Assembly (NCBI GenBank): GCA_002812745.2
Contig: NCSJ02000389.1
Span: 1 to 37,770 of the forward strand
DNA length: 37,770 bases
Source of the DNA: Scytalidium lignicola
Taxonomy: Eukaryota; Ascomycota; Leotiomycetes
Direction: 5' to 3'
Below, one piece after another: positions 12,052 through 22,072 of this stretch (the first letter of the stretch is position 1; the number at the start of each line of letters is the position of its first letter). A program made the translations under genes and the position numbers. The notes beneath the pieces are model-generated. The model was not told the DNA's origin and searched no databases. It saw nothing but the letters and a program-made list of their open reading frames with translations.

Positions 12052-13155
12052 ATGATACAAACCGACAATACAAACAACAGATCATCTTGGACATCTGTTT
12101 ATCATTTTGGCACATTGCTATATGTTTGGATCCCAGATGATGGTATTGACTTTTTCAAACAGCTTATTCACCACCTGAAAGGAAGATGGGTGGAATTGTT
12201 TGACCTAGCTAAGGTTTATCTATTCAGATGCATGAGTTAGTCTTGATTTATCTACATTTTTAATTCTAATGATTTAGCCTCTTAATATGGTCTTGTTAAC
12301 TATATATGCAATACAACGAGATAACCAACTTCGTAAGAAGGGGAACAGTCCTGGACTCATTCATCGCCTTGCGGAGGATGCGCGGAAGTAGGCTAACTTT
12401 TGATCTACCTTACGAGAAAATGTTAATGTTGTCAAAGTCTTTGTCCAGAAATATTGTTATCTTTACAACGAAGGGATTTAGAGGATGTTCAGGATGCAAT
12501 AGAAGACTTGGCAAGAATCGCTGATGATCAGATCAACCAGTTAGATCAAACAGTTAGAGATCTTCTGTAAATTATAGGTTTCCTAGCTATTCTTTGTGAT
12601 AACCTTTTCCGAGCTCATTATTGGCAGGAGTTTGCCTAGGTCTGCTGCGATCTTTAAGCTAACCAATAGAACTCTCAATGATGACAGTAAGCTTATTATA
12701 CGTAACTTCCGTCCTGTTGAACGCGGAACATCACCAGCGGAACTTGGGCCAGCTATAGCATTCGGTCTTGTAGGTGTTGTAAGTGTCGTGGTAAGCAGTG
12801 TATCATTGTACTACAATAAAGAGCAGACAAGCACGCTGTTGCAACTGCTACAGAGAGGAGAAGTCTATGCGGAGTTTGCCTTGAAATTATTGCAGATCTA
12901 TTACGCGGAAATCCTCCTCAGTGTCCGGACTGTGAATCGATCGAGATTCTGGCGTGCGATTTCTGCTTGCGGCCCGCTGGTTGCGCTAAGATTTTCAAGA
13001 CCAGAAGCATTGAACGAGAGGTGATACTTACTGAACCTTCACGCAAATGCTTGACGTGCGGAGCTGTTTACTTTGTTCAACTCTCAGGACTTTATAACAT
13101 TCCTCGTTCATCAGTAGATAGTACAGCATCATTCTTTTCAGCTAGGGAGGCTTAG
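12052..13155 (+). pseudogene. Decayed gene: helical N-terminus, one membrane segment, Cys-rich C-terminal module
   Basis: ATG at 12,052 opens 54 codons. A plausible phase-0 intron follows at 12,214-12,277, and the reading resumes at 12,278 as a charged helical region. In-frame TAG at 12,389 and TGA at 12,401 stand where Trp and Arg fit. Near 12,475 the coding frame shifts, and the helix continues (EDVQDAIEDLARIADDQ) to another TAA. About 12,740-12,820 encodes a hydrophobic segment (PAIAFGLVGVVSVVVSSV), the only likely membrane span. From about 12,839 another frame gives a Cys-rich module with four CxxC-type pairs (CGVC, CPDC, CDFC, CLTCG) up to TAG at 13,153-13,155, probably a zinc-binding fold. 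No family was recognised. The three frames and stops indicate a pseudogene, though extra introns could explain some shifts. Confidence 0.55.
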
Positions 13156-13314
13156 ATAAGATTCAAGGGTCCGGATTTGCACAATTGTGACAAGTCTCTG
13201 ACGAAAAGGATAAGGAAGCATACTGATACTCATGAATACATTGTCTGCTTGTCTTGTTCTATTCATTTGTTCCAGTTTGAGCTGCAATACTTCACTACAC
13301 TTCAACTATTCAAA

Positions 13315-14805
13315 ATGTTTTCATCTTGCTGGTACATTATGACAATTCCTCGACATATTCTTGTGCCATTGGGCATGCTCGCTGTACTTTGTGAGATCGC
13401 CTTGCTGGTTTTCAACATAGTATTCGCCATCACTCTCTCTGGTGAGGTAGAAATCGTTGTATCGGTGCTAAATTTCGTTAATATGGGCTTATTATCAATA
13501 TTGCTTGCAAGACAGTTCTAATATCGTGATGGAGTACATATTCAAGACGTCGGATATGGTCGACAGCACACATATCTTCTGGCCAGGTTCTGCGGAGGGT
13601 TTTGCGCCTTGTCAGCTGCTGCGACGGCTGTTGGTCTTGGTGTGATTCGGAATGGGATTGCTAGTCTTCCCTGTTGGACGTTAGGCTTCTTAACGGAAAG
13701 TCTGGTAACTGGTGCTTTGGTCGTCTGGGCTATTTCTTTGGTTTCCAAGGCTGTGTTCATAATAGCTACTGTCTTAATCCAAAGGATGGATTTCTATCAG
13801 CAAATGCAACCTTTCCAAATGGAATCGGGAAATCACAGTTTATCAAAAATGAAGGAGACTGCTAGGCAACAAGACTGAAGTCATCCAGAGAGTGTTGATC
13901 ACAGAGGGAGTAAAACTCTTAAGTCAATATCCCCATCATCTCCGAGTAAGCGTTCGTCTGTTCGAAATTCACAATCGTAAGTTGTACGTTTAATCATGTC
14001 AAAGACGAAACTCATATCTGGTAGTTAGAAAACAATACAAAGGCCGGAATCTCTTGATTCCGGATATCGTGAGGGGGATTCATTTGTTGAAGATGGCTTT
14101 AATTCTTGGGATATGTCTGCAGTAGAGCTTCATGTACGGCAGGCTGTCCTGGGAAAATCATCGCCAACTCTAAGGTTTCTGGAAACTATACTTGCCACTC
14201 TTACAGGTAGCAGAAGTCCGAGTCCTGAGATTCCACTTGATTTGGAGCTAGCGTTAAGGAGCCGGCTAAAGGGTCGCAGTTATAGTCTGACAAACAGTTA
14301 TAGGGGCGTCGTCAGGAAGAGTTAGCGGTTAAGAAGCCCGAACGGGAGCTTAAGTAAAGCTCAGATTCATCCATTATTCAGATCAGATTCGCTAACACCT
14401 CCACCCACAATAACACCCCGGACGGTTGTCACAGCTGCTCCTGGCGTAGGGCAGGTGATTTCAGATCGTCAGAGCATCAGGTCTTTACACGGTATAAGAA
14501 GTGGGAGCTTACCTAGCAGTCCATTAGTAGCCAGTTGCAGCTCAACCAACATCCAACTGACTATGGAAAAGGAGGACTACAAAAGGACAGAAAAGGAAAT
14601 AGAAGGAGAAAGAAAGATGACACCGCCAACCTCGGACTGGATTTAGGATTAAGGGCCAAGAAGTAGCCTGGCTAGCAGCATGACTAGTCAAAAGTTCGCG
14701 AAGGAACGGATTAAGATGAGGAATGGTCGGGGAGGTGTGAAGAAACTAATGGGATATATTCCTTTACTTAAGACATATCGGTCTCGCGAGCTCTCTCTTG
14801 ACTGA
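13315..14805 (+). pseudogene. Decayed multi-span membrane protein gene with long Ser-rich tail
   Basis: One reading frame of 496 codons runs from ATG 13,315 (context CAAAATG) to TGA 14,803-14,805. It is broken by seven in-frame stops at 13,519, 13,876, 13,978, 14,026, 14,323, 14,644 and 14,650. The first 190 codons encode four or five hydrophobic spans, for example HILVPLGMLAVLCEIALLVF and LTESLVTGALVVWAISLVS. The rest is a soluble, Ser/Pro/Arg-rich tail ending in a basic segment. Frame, codon use and composition persist across all seven stops, and most stops are one C-to-T or G-to-A step from Gln, Arg or Trp codons. The layout (membrane bundle plus cytosolic Ser-rich tail) recalls uncharacterised fungal integral membrane proteins, but no family is claimed. 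It lies 160 bp after the previous decayed gene in the same direction. Confidence 0.65.
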
Positions 14806-15079
14806 CTTTGTCAGATCCAAACGGTCATAAAGTCATAACACGTATTATCCAGCGTGTAACCCAAGCCAGAGCACGTTGCATCGTACAGCTCCCAAGCAGG
14901 ATATGTACCATGCAGTTCCTATGCAGATGCAGATACCGCACCTAATCCCACCACATGCAAATATTAAAAGATCTCTACTTTTAAACACCCACCGTCGAAG
15001 TCGTTAGAACCCAAAAATGCAGTATACAAGAACGATGCAAACACATCACCTCCTCTTGCTAGGGTTTACTTTAGTTGGT

Positions 15080-16021
15080 TCACACTTGCTCACTGACCAC
15101 ATCCCTAATACTCCACCTCCAACCGTGATCGTCCTCCCCTCTCGCCCTACCAATCCACTTCTCACACTTCCGTCTCCATCGCTACTCTTCTTCCCTCTGC
15201 CTTCTCACAAACTTAGGCCCAACATCAAACTCTTCGCCAACTAGCCATTCATCTTTCAACCCTTCGCTCTTCTTTCCATTAGCACCCCCACCGGCATCAT
15301 CTTCTTTAGAAGGGGGATTCTCGAGGTCAGGAACATTCTTGAAGACATCCTCCTCGTCATCGAAGGCGTCAAAGCCATCCTGAGGTGTTGATGCTGTTGT
15401 GGGCGACGATGCAGGCACGTCAAAGGGAGTTAGGTCATTCTCGTTGCCTTCCCAACGGAAGGTGACAGGGTTATAGAACATGCCCTTCACGGCTAGAGAG
15501 TGTATTAATGGATAGACAACGTGGCAGGAGAACAAGACTTACACTTCGGATTGTTGAGATTACTTAACGGCTTGATCAACTGAGGCTTCTGTAGCGGAGA
15601 ATGACTCTTTTTCGACTTTGTTTGAGAGCTCGAGCCTTGCAATCCAGTCTTTGCTGATTCCTGTGCTTTCCACTGATCCGTGAGTGTACTTAATGGCCCA
15701 CCGGAAGATGAAGTAATGCGATGGGATAGAGCATGTTCCCTTGCCATTCTACTGGAATTTGTATCACGTGCGAATCGAGGAACGTCATGTTGCGTGAACA
15801 ACGGTGTAGTGGGCATAGGAGATGTTGTTCGCTCTGGTAATATCTTTTGATTGGCCTGATTCCGTAGAAGACACTTTGGGGATGGATTCAAGCTTGATGG
15901 TTTTGATGACTTACCAACATCCCAACAGGCGGAACAGAAGTATTGAAGCAGCCTGTGGGCGTGATGCTCCAAAGTCCTCCATGCGAGCCTTATATCTCGC
16001 TAGTATGACGTCATTTTCATG
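15080..16021 (-). pseudogene. Byr4/Bfa1-like cytokinesis regulator fragment, probably inactive
   Basis: Minus-strand exons can be joined at an intron with GTAAGT donor and CTCTAG acceptor (about 15,540-15,476). The join gives NNPK followed by VKGMFYNPVTFRWEGNE, then an acidic stretch and GEEFDVGPKFVRRQREEE. These are the hallmark pieces of fungal Byr4-type proteins, the scaffold half of the two-part GAP that restrains the septation GTPase at the spindle pole. The usual second 'GMVFDP..MCWL' repeat is missing between them. A TAG at 15,182-15,184 interrupts the C-terminus, but the frame stays open 34 codons further to TGA at 15,080, with a RWRRKCEKW stretch expected there. Upstream, another frame encodes LARYKARMEDFGASRPQ (about 16,005-15,950) and must be joined by an intron or a frameshift. 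Family call moderate; decay likely. Confidence 0.5.
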
Positions 16022-16908
16022 TGAACCCCATCAGAATGATAGCAAACGACACTTTTCACTTCAGAACAAGAACTTAAAATCCAATAAAAGAGATTCTAAA
16101 GATACTGCTGCAATTCTTTGGAGATATTATTTCAGTTATCATCTGTGCTAACGCTATGGTTTCTAATTAGGCTTTCGACCACCGGCTTTAATATCTGGCA
16201 CAAACTAACAATGTTTGGATGTGTTTTGTGGATATGTTCAAGGAGAGACTTCAAGTATGAATGACCGAAGTTTGCCAAGTAACTAGATTTAAATCGTTAG
16301 CAATAAATTACAAAGCAGACTAGATTAGATCTCTGGATCTCTGGCCCATGAACCAAGCCACACCAACTCCCAATCCGACTATCTTAGAGCCATCTCCACT
16401 TCTGTGAAGCCGTCCATTAAGATTGCCCGTTTCCGTGCAAACCGGAGATCCTTCTTCAAAGCAATTGAGGCTTCTGAAAATGACTTAGGAGAGATGTTTG
16501 GAAACATGTGTTTGATGTATTCTTTATGGGCGCTGTTCTTGTCTTCCTATTGGCTTAGGACTATGCACAAGTCCCTCTCGTGATATTGGGGTGCGTTAGG
16601 ACCGCATCAGACCACCGGTCCCTTGACGAACAACTGCAAGCAGCTGTGCATTCTTGATGTGAGTGGACGATTGTCGAGACGTGGCTGAGCCATTATTCCG
16701 TCATGTTCTCTGTCATTAGATCTCGATATGGCTCAGCGCGCTATTCTATGTTCTACGCTGGAAACATACCACCAATCATGCGTTCGATGAGCATCGGCAG
16801 CCTATAGAATATAAATTAATTAGACAAAATGAAGACCTCATGTTTCAGCGTATCGTTAACGTGGTCAGAATTTGATAACGAAAACATTTAGGACAACAAA
16901 GACAACTC
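16022..16908. other. Intergenic stretch with one possible coding relic
   Basis: Mostly unassigned. From about 16,340 to 16,562 the plus strand has one open frame without an ATG that reads like a real protein segment (KIARFRANRRSFFKAIEASE, then a Met/Leu-rich helix) and ends in TGA. Further stops follow. It may be the end of a degraded gene; no family was recognised. Confidence 0.3.
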
Positions 16909-17511
16909 ATGAACTCCATTCCCGTAGGCAACTCGACAAGGCCGAACGAAGACGATGTCGGGGCTTCAGGGGCACCGATACCGTTCATTGTGGCATTTGT
17001 CATCGTCCTCGTTCTAGCCGTATTCTTTATCGTGTAAGTTCTTTCTAAGTTCCTCCGATCCATGTCCATGCTAATGAGCAAAGTCATGAGGTGAAATTAC
17101 AAAGCCATCGTCGCCAACCTCAGAGAGACGTAGAGAGTACAAAACATGTACCAAAGGAGACAATCAACCTGCAGACGCTAAATGATGCAAACCCATCACA
17201 AAAGTATCAGCAGGTCAAGGGGTTTAAGAGGCAGGCAACTTGGGCTTCAACCCAGTCCAACTCAGCTGAAGTCTGGTAAGTTCCAAGTTGAGGTGATGTG
17301 GTTTTCCTACCAATGCTGACATCAGTGTAGCGTTATCTGTCTCGAAGTTCTCGTCGATCAGGACGATGTCCGACAATTGAAATGTAAACATGTGTTCCAT
17401 TCGACTTGTATCGACTCTTGGTTCCAGAAATACCGTGTCGACTGTCCATTATGCAAGTCGATTTTCATTCCAAACAGGCAAGGCGATCCGATACCAGAAG
17501 AAGTTCGTTAG
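16909..17511 (+). CDS. Membrane-anchored RING-H2 E3 ubiquitin ligase
   Basis: Three exons: 16,909-17,033, about 17,084-17,275 and 17,331-17,511. Intron 1 starts GTAAGTTC, has a CTAAT branch motif and ends AAAG; intron 2 starts GTAAGTTC, has CTGAC and ends GTAG. Both joins keep the frame. The product (about 165 residues) has a short polar N-terminus, one membrane span (IPFIVAFVIVLVLAVFFIV, residues about 25-43), a basic linker, and a C-terminal RING-H2. The RING shows CVICLE, CKHVFHSTCIDSW and CPLC, with the complete C3H2C3 ligand set. Such proteins recruit an E2 to ubiquitinate membrane or secretory-pathway substrates. Neighbouring genes are decayed, but this one has all key residues. The same frame stays open after the TAG for about 90 codons, so the native end may lie further on. 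Confidence 0.85.
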
Positions 17512-18373
17512 GTGAATCTCCCTAGGGGCGAGGAGTCGGAGATATCGGGATTCATTATGAGCAAGGATCTGCATGATTGCATCTTTCTGGGTATAGTGGG
17601 AAAAATCATTGGGGAGGCTGGGACATGGATTGTGGAGAAAATTGTTGGAGGCGTGAAAAGGGGGATTGGAGATGGGATTGCCATTTTCGGTATTACAAAG
17701 GTAATGTTGGAGAGCAAGGTTAAAATGTGGCAGGTGTTAAGTTCTTTTTATAACTTTAATGTCCGATACCTAGCAGAAAGCCTATGAGTAGCCGATTACA
17801 TCGATTGCTTTACTTGTCAATCCTTCCCTATGTTTCCATCCCAACGCCGCAAGCCAGGCTGCTTCCGTGTATGCTATTACAAGTAGTCCTATTCCCAATC
17901 CTTATCCCTCTGTGACCTCCCTATCCATGCAGAACCACATCGCTCTCTCCTCTAGTCGCATATCTCCTTACAGCCAGACTGCCGAGGAATGTACCGCCGA
18001 GGACTGAGAGGAAATAGCAGCTCCGGTGCTTGTTTGGGATATAGTTTGGCTTGAATGAAAGGGGTTAAGCTCTATGTGGAGAGGGAAGGCAATACTTTGG
18101 GGTAAAGCATTTTGGATGTTTAGCTGTTTTTTTGTTGTCAGATCCGGTGGAAGAGCACAAAAAAGATAGGTGAGTGAGTAAAAATAAAGCTGGCGAGCAA
18201 AAAGAATGTCTCCAAATTGGACATCATCTGAAATCATGGACAATTCCTCGAAGGCAAGGCTAAGCAAAAAGACCCCTACCAGGTGACTTGTTAAGTATAA
18301 GTCCTATCTAGATCAAGAACATGGCAGCTTACCTTGATCTGCAAACCCCCAACCAATGCCGGATTTTGTTAAA
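17512..18373. other. Stretch between RING-H2 and NmrA-like genes; no independent gene
   Basis: 17,512-17,787 is open in the frame of the RING-H2 gene and could be either 3' UTR or a former C-terminal extension (see findings). From 17,788 to 18,373 an unremarkable 99-codon minus-strand frame (17,968-18,267) has no domain or start context worth calling. Confidence 0.45.
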
Positions 18374-19351
18374 TCATGCCAGTCCATATAGCTTCCTATA
18401 GTGTTCGTTCTGAAACGCAGCTGTAAAGGCATCCTCCAAAGTCTCCGTTTTCAGATCTGGGAATCGATCATTGTCCCATGGCTGTGGTAGGAGAGTGCCT
18501 TCTCGTCCCTGAATAAGTTTGTGACTTGCACTCAACTCCATATCAACGTCACCCAGACGAACAGCTTCAGCCTCCTCGAGCTTTGCACTCTCAACATCTA
18601 GATATGTTACTTTATACTTTCGACTAGTAATCTTCTCCAAAAGGTCAAAGATTTCCTGCCACGTAGGCGAGCTGCCATGGATTCTATATGTCCTCCTTCG
18701 GCCTTTCGTGGTTCCTTGTGTTTCATCCAGGTCAGGTAAGGGATCCTTCAAAGTCGCAACTATAAATTTAACGCCGTCTGCTACGCTCAGAAGGCTCTGA
18801 CGACCTTTGCTAGTACCATATATCTGCGCAGATGCAGTTTTATTATCGACCCCAAAATAACTAAGGATGGACCACTCCGTCAGACGACCGAGCTCAAAAT
18901 AAGTCCAGCCCAGATCTGGCAGAGTCGCAGCTTTCCTCTCAAGAAACTCCCTGGTCAGTTTCTTGTACTTGTAGTAACGTTGGTTCCAGTTATCTCCCAC
19001 GAGGAGATCTGCCCCATACTCGCTTGGGTAGAAATGGCGAACCCCAGCTTGTATAGCTGCCTCGAAAATCTTTGGTTGTTCGTGGAGTGCGTGGTTTCCT
19101 AGCAAACTGATCACGCAGTCAAAGCCCTTATAAGGCTCAGGATTCTCATAGCCGTTTCCAGCTAAAATCTCAATGCCTGCAGCACGAAAGCTGTCAAGAA
19201 CGCTTTGTTTCGCCGCATCAGTGGGTCTTGATGTGTCATTGTAGACAGCAACGCGTGAGAAGTGATTTAACTCCTCTCCAAGTGCAGTGCATACGGATCT
19301 CCCAAATGCTCCTGTTCCACCGACAACGAGGAGGGACTGCAGAGTATACAT
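18374..19351 (-). CDS. NmrA-like / isoflavone-reductase-like NAD(P)-binding protein
   Basis: An uninterrupted 325-residue single-exon gene. The ATG at 19,351 is preferred because the open frame upstream of it starts only with a GTG, and the Rossmann strand begins directly after this Met. Residues 7-17 give LLVVGGTGAFG, the GGxGxxG dinucleotide loop. GFDCVISLLGNH and HFYPSEYG follow, the latter typical of the NmrA/PCBER group of atypical short-chain dehydrogenases. A YYKYKKLTREFL stretch sits where these proteins carry the catalytic or structural Lys. Members are NAD(P)H-dependent reductases or redox-sensing regulators such as NmrA; the sequence does not decide which. It is cytosolic, with no signal or membrane segment. 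It is intact, with normal codon use, although its neighbours are decayed or transposon-derived. Confidence 0.9.
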   Translation of the reverse strand: MYTLQSLLVVGGTGAFGRSVCTALGEELNHFSRVAVYNDTSRPTDAAKQSVLDSFRAAGIEILAGNGYENPEPYKGFDCVISLLGNHALHEQPKIFEAAIQAGVRHFYPSEYGADLLVGDNWNQRYYKYKKLTREFLERKAATLPDLGWTYFELGRLTEWSILSYFGVDNKTASAQIYGTSKGRQSLLSVADGVKFIVATLKDPLPDLDETQGTTKGRRRTYRIHGSSPTWQEIFDLLEKITSRKYKVTYLDVESAKLEEAEAVRLGDVDMELSASHKLIQGREGTLLPQPWDNDRFPDLKTETLEDAFTAAFQNEHYRKLYGLA

Positions 19352-19481
19352 TGCTATTGTGTAGTCAAAGGTAGATGTATCAATCACGGGGAAGTCTCTA
19401 TTCTGAACGTGGAATTGGTGATAGTCTATAGCTGTTATTAAACATGATCACTTTCATTCTTTACATAATTGTGGTCTGACA

Positions 19482-19535
19482 TAACGTAATTCCTGGTTAA
19501 GCGGAACACTGAAATTTACCGCAAAACTATGCAAA
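19482..19535 (+). repeat. Solitary transposon end related to the MITE at 36,110
   Basis: Begins TAACGTAATTCC and later has CACTGAAATTTACCGCAAAA, the same two blocks that bracket the MITE inverted repeat. Here 13 bases separate them; in the MITE the intervening part is longer and internally duplicated. No matching inverted partner was found nearby, so this is one end of a lost or degraded element. Confidence 0.5.
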
Positions 19536-20187
19536 ACCAACTTACTGATATTAGCGGATATCGGGACCGGCACACAGATTTTGTCAGCAAGAAATATGGC
19601 TAGCGCCTTTTTATGCTAGCATTCAATGCTTTCGATTGCTGCTGCTTTTCCTCACGCGCAGCGATAATGACGTCGACTATTGCAAGCTCCCATTCGAAGA
19701 TCTTCCTCTGAATCCCGGTCATGGACTTCCTCAGCGAAGACTTAAACTCTTTAGAATTGTTTACTAATTGTGTTTCATTCAATCTAACAGGAGACAATGC
19801 AAATAGCATCAAAGCGAGCTTTGTTAGCACTCTAAGATATTTGTTTCATGTTTACGACAACAAGACGAAAAGTATAACTGATGACAAGTGGGTAAAATCT
19901 TTGGATGTAGGAAATTACGTGAAAGATCTCTTTGGGCTGCCGAGTGTTAAGAGAAGTGGCACGAGGGTTGAATGAGTATCTTCGGTGGTCATCGCTAACA
20001 ACGTTGGGAAAGAACAACCTTGTCTTGTGGAGTAACTTGTTGTTGTTCGCAAACTGTTTATATTGTGGATATAGATCAAGTGTTGTTTCTAACGATTTGG
20101 AGTTTAAAGGCAAGTACCGTTATTTTAAGGTGTGGATGAAATTGCTCGATTACTTTTATGATTATAGGTGGTATATCTTTTGTGGCT
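19536..20187. other. Short opposed ORFs, unassigned
   Basis: On the plus strand an ATG at 19,721 opens 84 codons to 19,975 (MDFLSEDLNSLELF...). On the minus strand an overlapping 76-codon frame (19,830-19,600) is strongly helical and charged (KIFEWELAIVDVIIAAREEK). Either could be an exon of a host gene damaged by the transposon that follows. No family was recognised and the coding strand cannot be decided. Confidence 0.3.
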
Positions 20188-20189
20188 TA

Positions 20190-20298
20190 CTGTCATATCC
20201 TAAAGTGGCCTGTTTTTCGCGAATTCGAGCCCCGTGCACGCCTTTTTGCAGCGCGTACCATAGTAAATTAATGTAGAGGACTAAATCAACGAATTGAC
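20190..20298 (+). repeat. Left 109-bp terminal inverted repeat of the Tc1/mariner element
   Basis: Identical to the reverse complement of 23,017-23,125 except for one C/T difference. Contains TTCGCGAATTCGAGCCCCG and CTTTTTGCAGCGCG, still GC-rich and not visibly mutated. It ends 64 bp before the ATG of the plus-strand gene. Confidence 0.95.
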
Positions 20299-20362
20299 TA
20301 CCATACGACACGTTTCTACACTTGTTTTTCGTGCTATTTGCGTACGAAGTGCTTGAATCGAT

Positions 20363-21450
20363 ATGCCACCCAAAAAAGCTCGTCGTTCAGCACCTAAACC
20401 ACGTGCCAAACGACGTACGAAGAAGGTTTTAGAGCCTCCAGAGCCTCCAGAGCCTCCTACACCTCGAACACGTCTGATTCTAAGGGTTACTCCTGCTCCA
20501 TCGCCTTGTATAACTGTCAGACCTTCAGCAATTGGTTCTAGCTCTCCAGTGATTGGTTCTAGCTCTCTTATAGCTGTTGAATTGTTGAGAAATACCTCCC
20601 TTTCTCTGCTCAATTCGACCGATATACTACCAAAACGACCCCACAATCTTGAATTTGGAATAAAGGTGTTTTTTGAGGGTTTGATGGTTTTATCTGAAGG
20701 GTCTCTTGAAGATATAAATGCAGATAATCATCTGAATTTCACTGATATTATAAAGTAAGTTAGAACAGGAGTTATTGAGATTATGGAGTGAAAGAATATT
20801 CAGGGGCCTCTTCAAGGTGAAGACTGATTAAAGTGCTATTTTGGCAGTATTCTCAGGCCTACTGAATATGATATAACGTCTAATATCAAGTGGGAAAAGC
20901 TTGAAACTCTCCTGAAAAATCAGCTTGTTAAAAAAAAAGAATACTCTTCGAATTGAGGTTTAATATGCTGTTGACTCTGATTTATACAACGAACTTGTAC
21001 TTGTTTCAATTACAAAGTTAGCTCTACTAGAGAAACTACCTCTAAAACGAATTTTTCAAGCCTTGACAGAGAATGAATTTGAAAATAAAACTATAACTCT
21101 TATAACCAAACAACTACAAAGCATGACCAAGATTCAGATTGAAGAATTAAACTAAATAATCAAAGATTAACCTACATGTAGAATTGTATATACATTGTTC
21201 AAGTGCCATTGTTATGAGGTTCTAACTTGCATTAATCAATTTAAAATCTGTTGGGATAAGATGATAAGTGATAGGAAAATCAAGTACACTTTGATTTTGA
21301 TAACAATAACAAAAGCATAAGTAGATAAGATTAAAAAGAATAGATTAATGTTAAAAGCTTTATCTTCGAAGATAATTCATATGATTAGAGAAAAGGAGAA
21401 TCAATATCTTGCTCTACAGCAAAAGAAAGAGAAAGTAGAGTAATTAAGAT
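20363..21450 (+). pseudogene. Accessory ORF of the Tc1/mariner element, unknown function, decayed
   Basis: ATG at 20,363 opens 131 codons to a TAA at 20,756-20,758. The same frame continues past TGA codons at 20,789 and 20,825 to about 20,950, then shifts near a run of A (20,930-20,938). Another frame goes on (for example LALLEKLPLKRIFQALTENE) to about 21,170, with more coding-like, Lys-rich sequence to about 21,450. The N-terminus is very basic (PPKKARRSAPKPRAKRRTKK), with Pro-rich EPP repeats and a duplicated IGSSS unit. The rest looks helical. A DNA-binding or nuclear role is suggested only by the basic start. No known family was recognised. It is not the transposase: it shares no motif with it and runs towards it from the opposite end. 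Confidence 0.55.
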
Positions 21451-22072
21451 TTGGAAACGTTTTATTGATATTATTATACAATAGTAATATCATCTTCAAC
21501 ATAAGAACCTCAACCTCTTCAAATTGACTAACAAGTCAAGGCTAAACCAGCTCATTTAGTAAAGAATCAATTTGTTTATCAAGCCTTATTTAACTTGATT
21601 ATAATAATAAAGGTTTAATTTTGTCATTTATTGAATATATACATAAATACTTTCTTCTACATCAAAAAAAGTAACAAGATCAAATTAGTACTTACAATTC
21701 TACTAGACTAAGATATTCTTCTTATTCTATTTAACTAACTTAACAATAATCAGCTTAAATTACATGGTTTCCTATATAAAGTTGTTATAATTGTTCGAAT
21801 GCATATACCAAGATGGAAAAAGGAGTACAAGAATCATTTTAATTTATTAACCTCTATAATAATTCTTATAGATTTAGAGGTTTAATAGCTTTTATTATAC
21901 ATAGTAAAACTAATTAGATTTTTGTATTTTCAATTATTTAATAACCTAAATAATGAAAATGACCATTTGCATTCTTAACAACTTTATAACTACCTCTCCT
22001 TCCTACTTTGTCGATTCTAATATAGAGCAGAGCCTCAAAATCAACCTTAATATCTTGATAAGAAGTGTAATA

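Noticed and set aside
15017..15244. Plus-strand secreted-looking ORF
   Set aside because: It is antisense to the 3' end of the Byr4-like gene, which has recognisable family motifs.
17508..17717. Minus-strand Pro/Ile-rich ORF
   Set aside because: Shadow of the open frame that follows the RING-H2 gene.
20281..20646. 121-codon minus-strand ORF in the Tc1/mariner element
   Set aside because: It is antisense to the accessory gene, starts outside its coding pattern and gives low-complexity Gly/Arg sequence.
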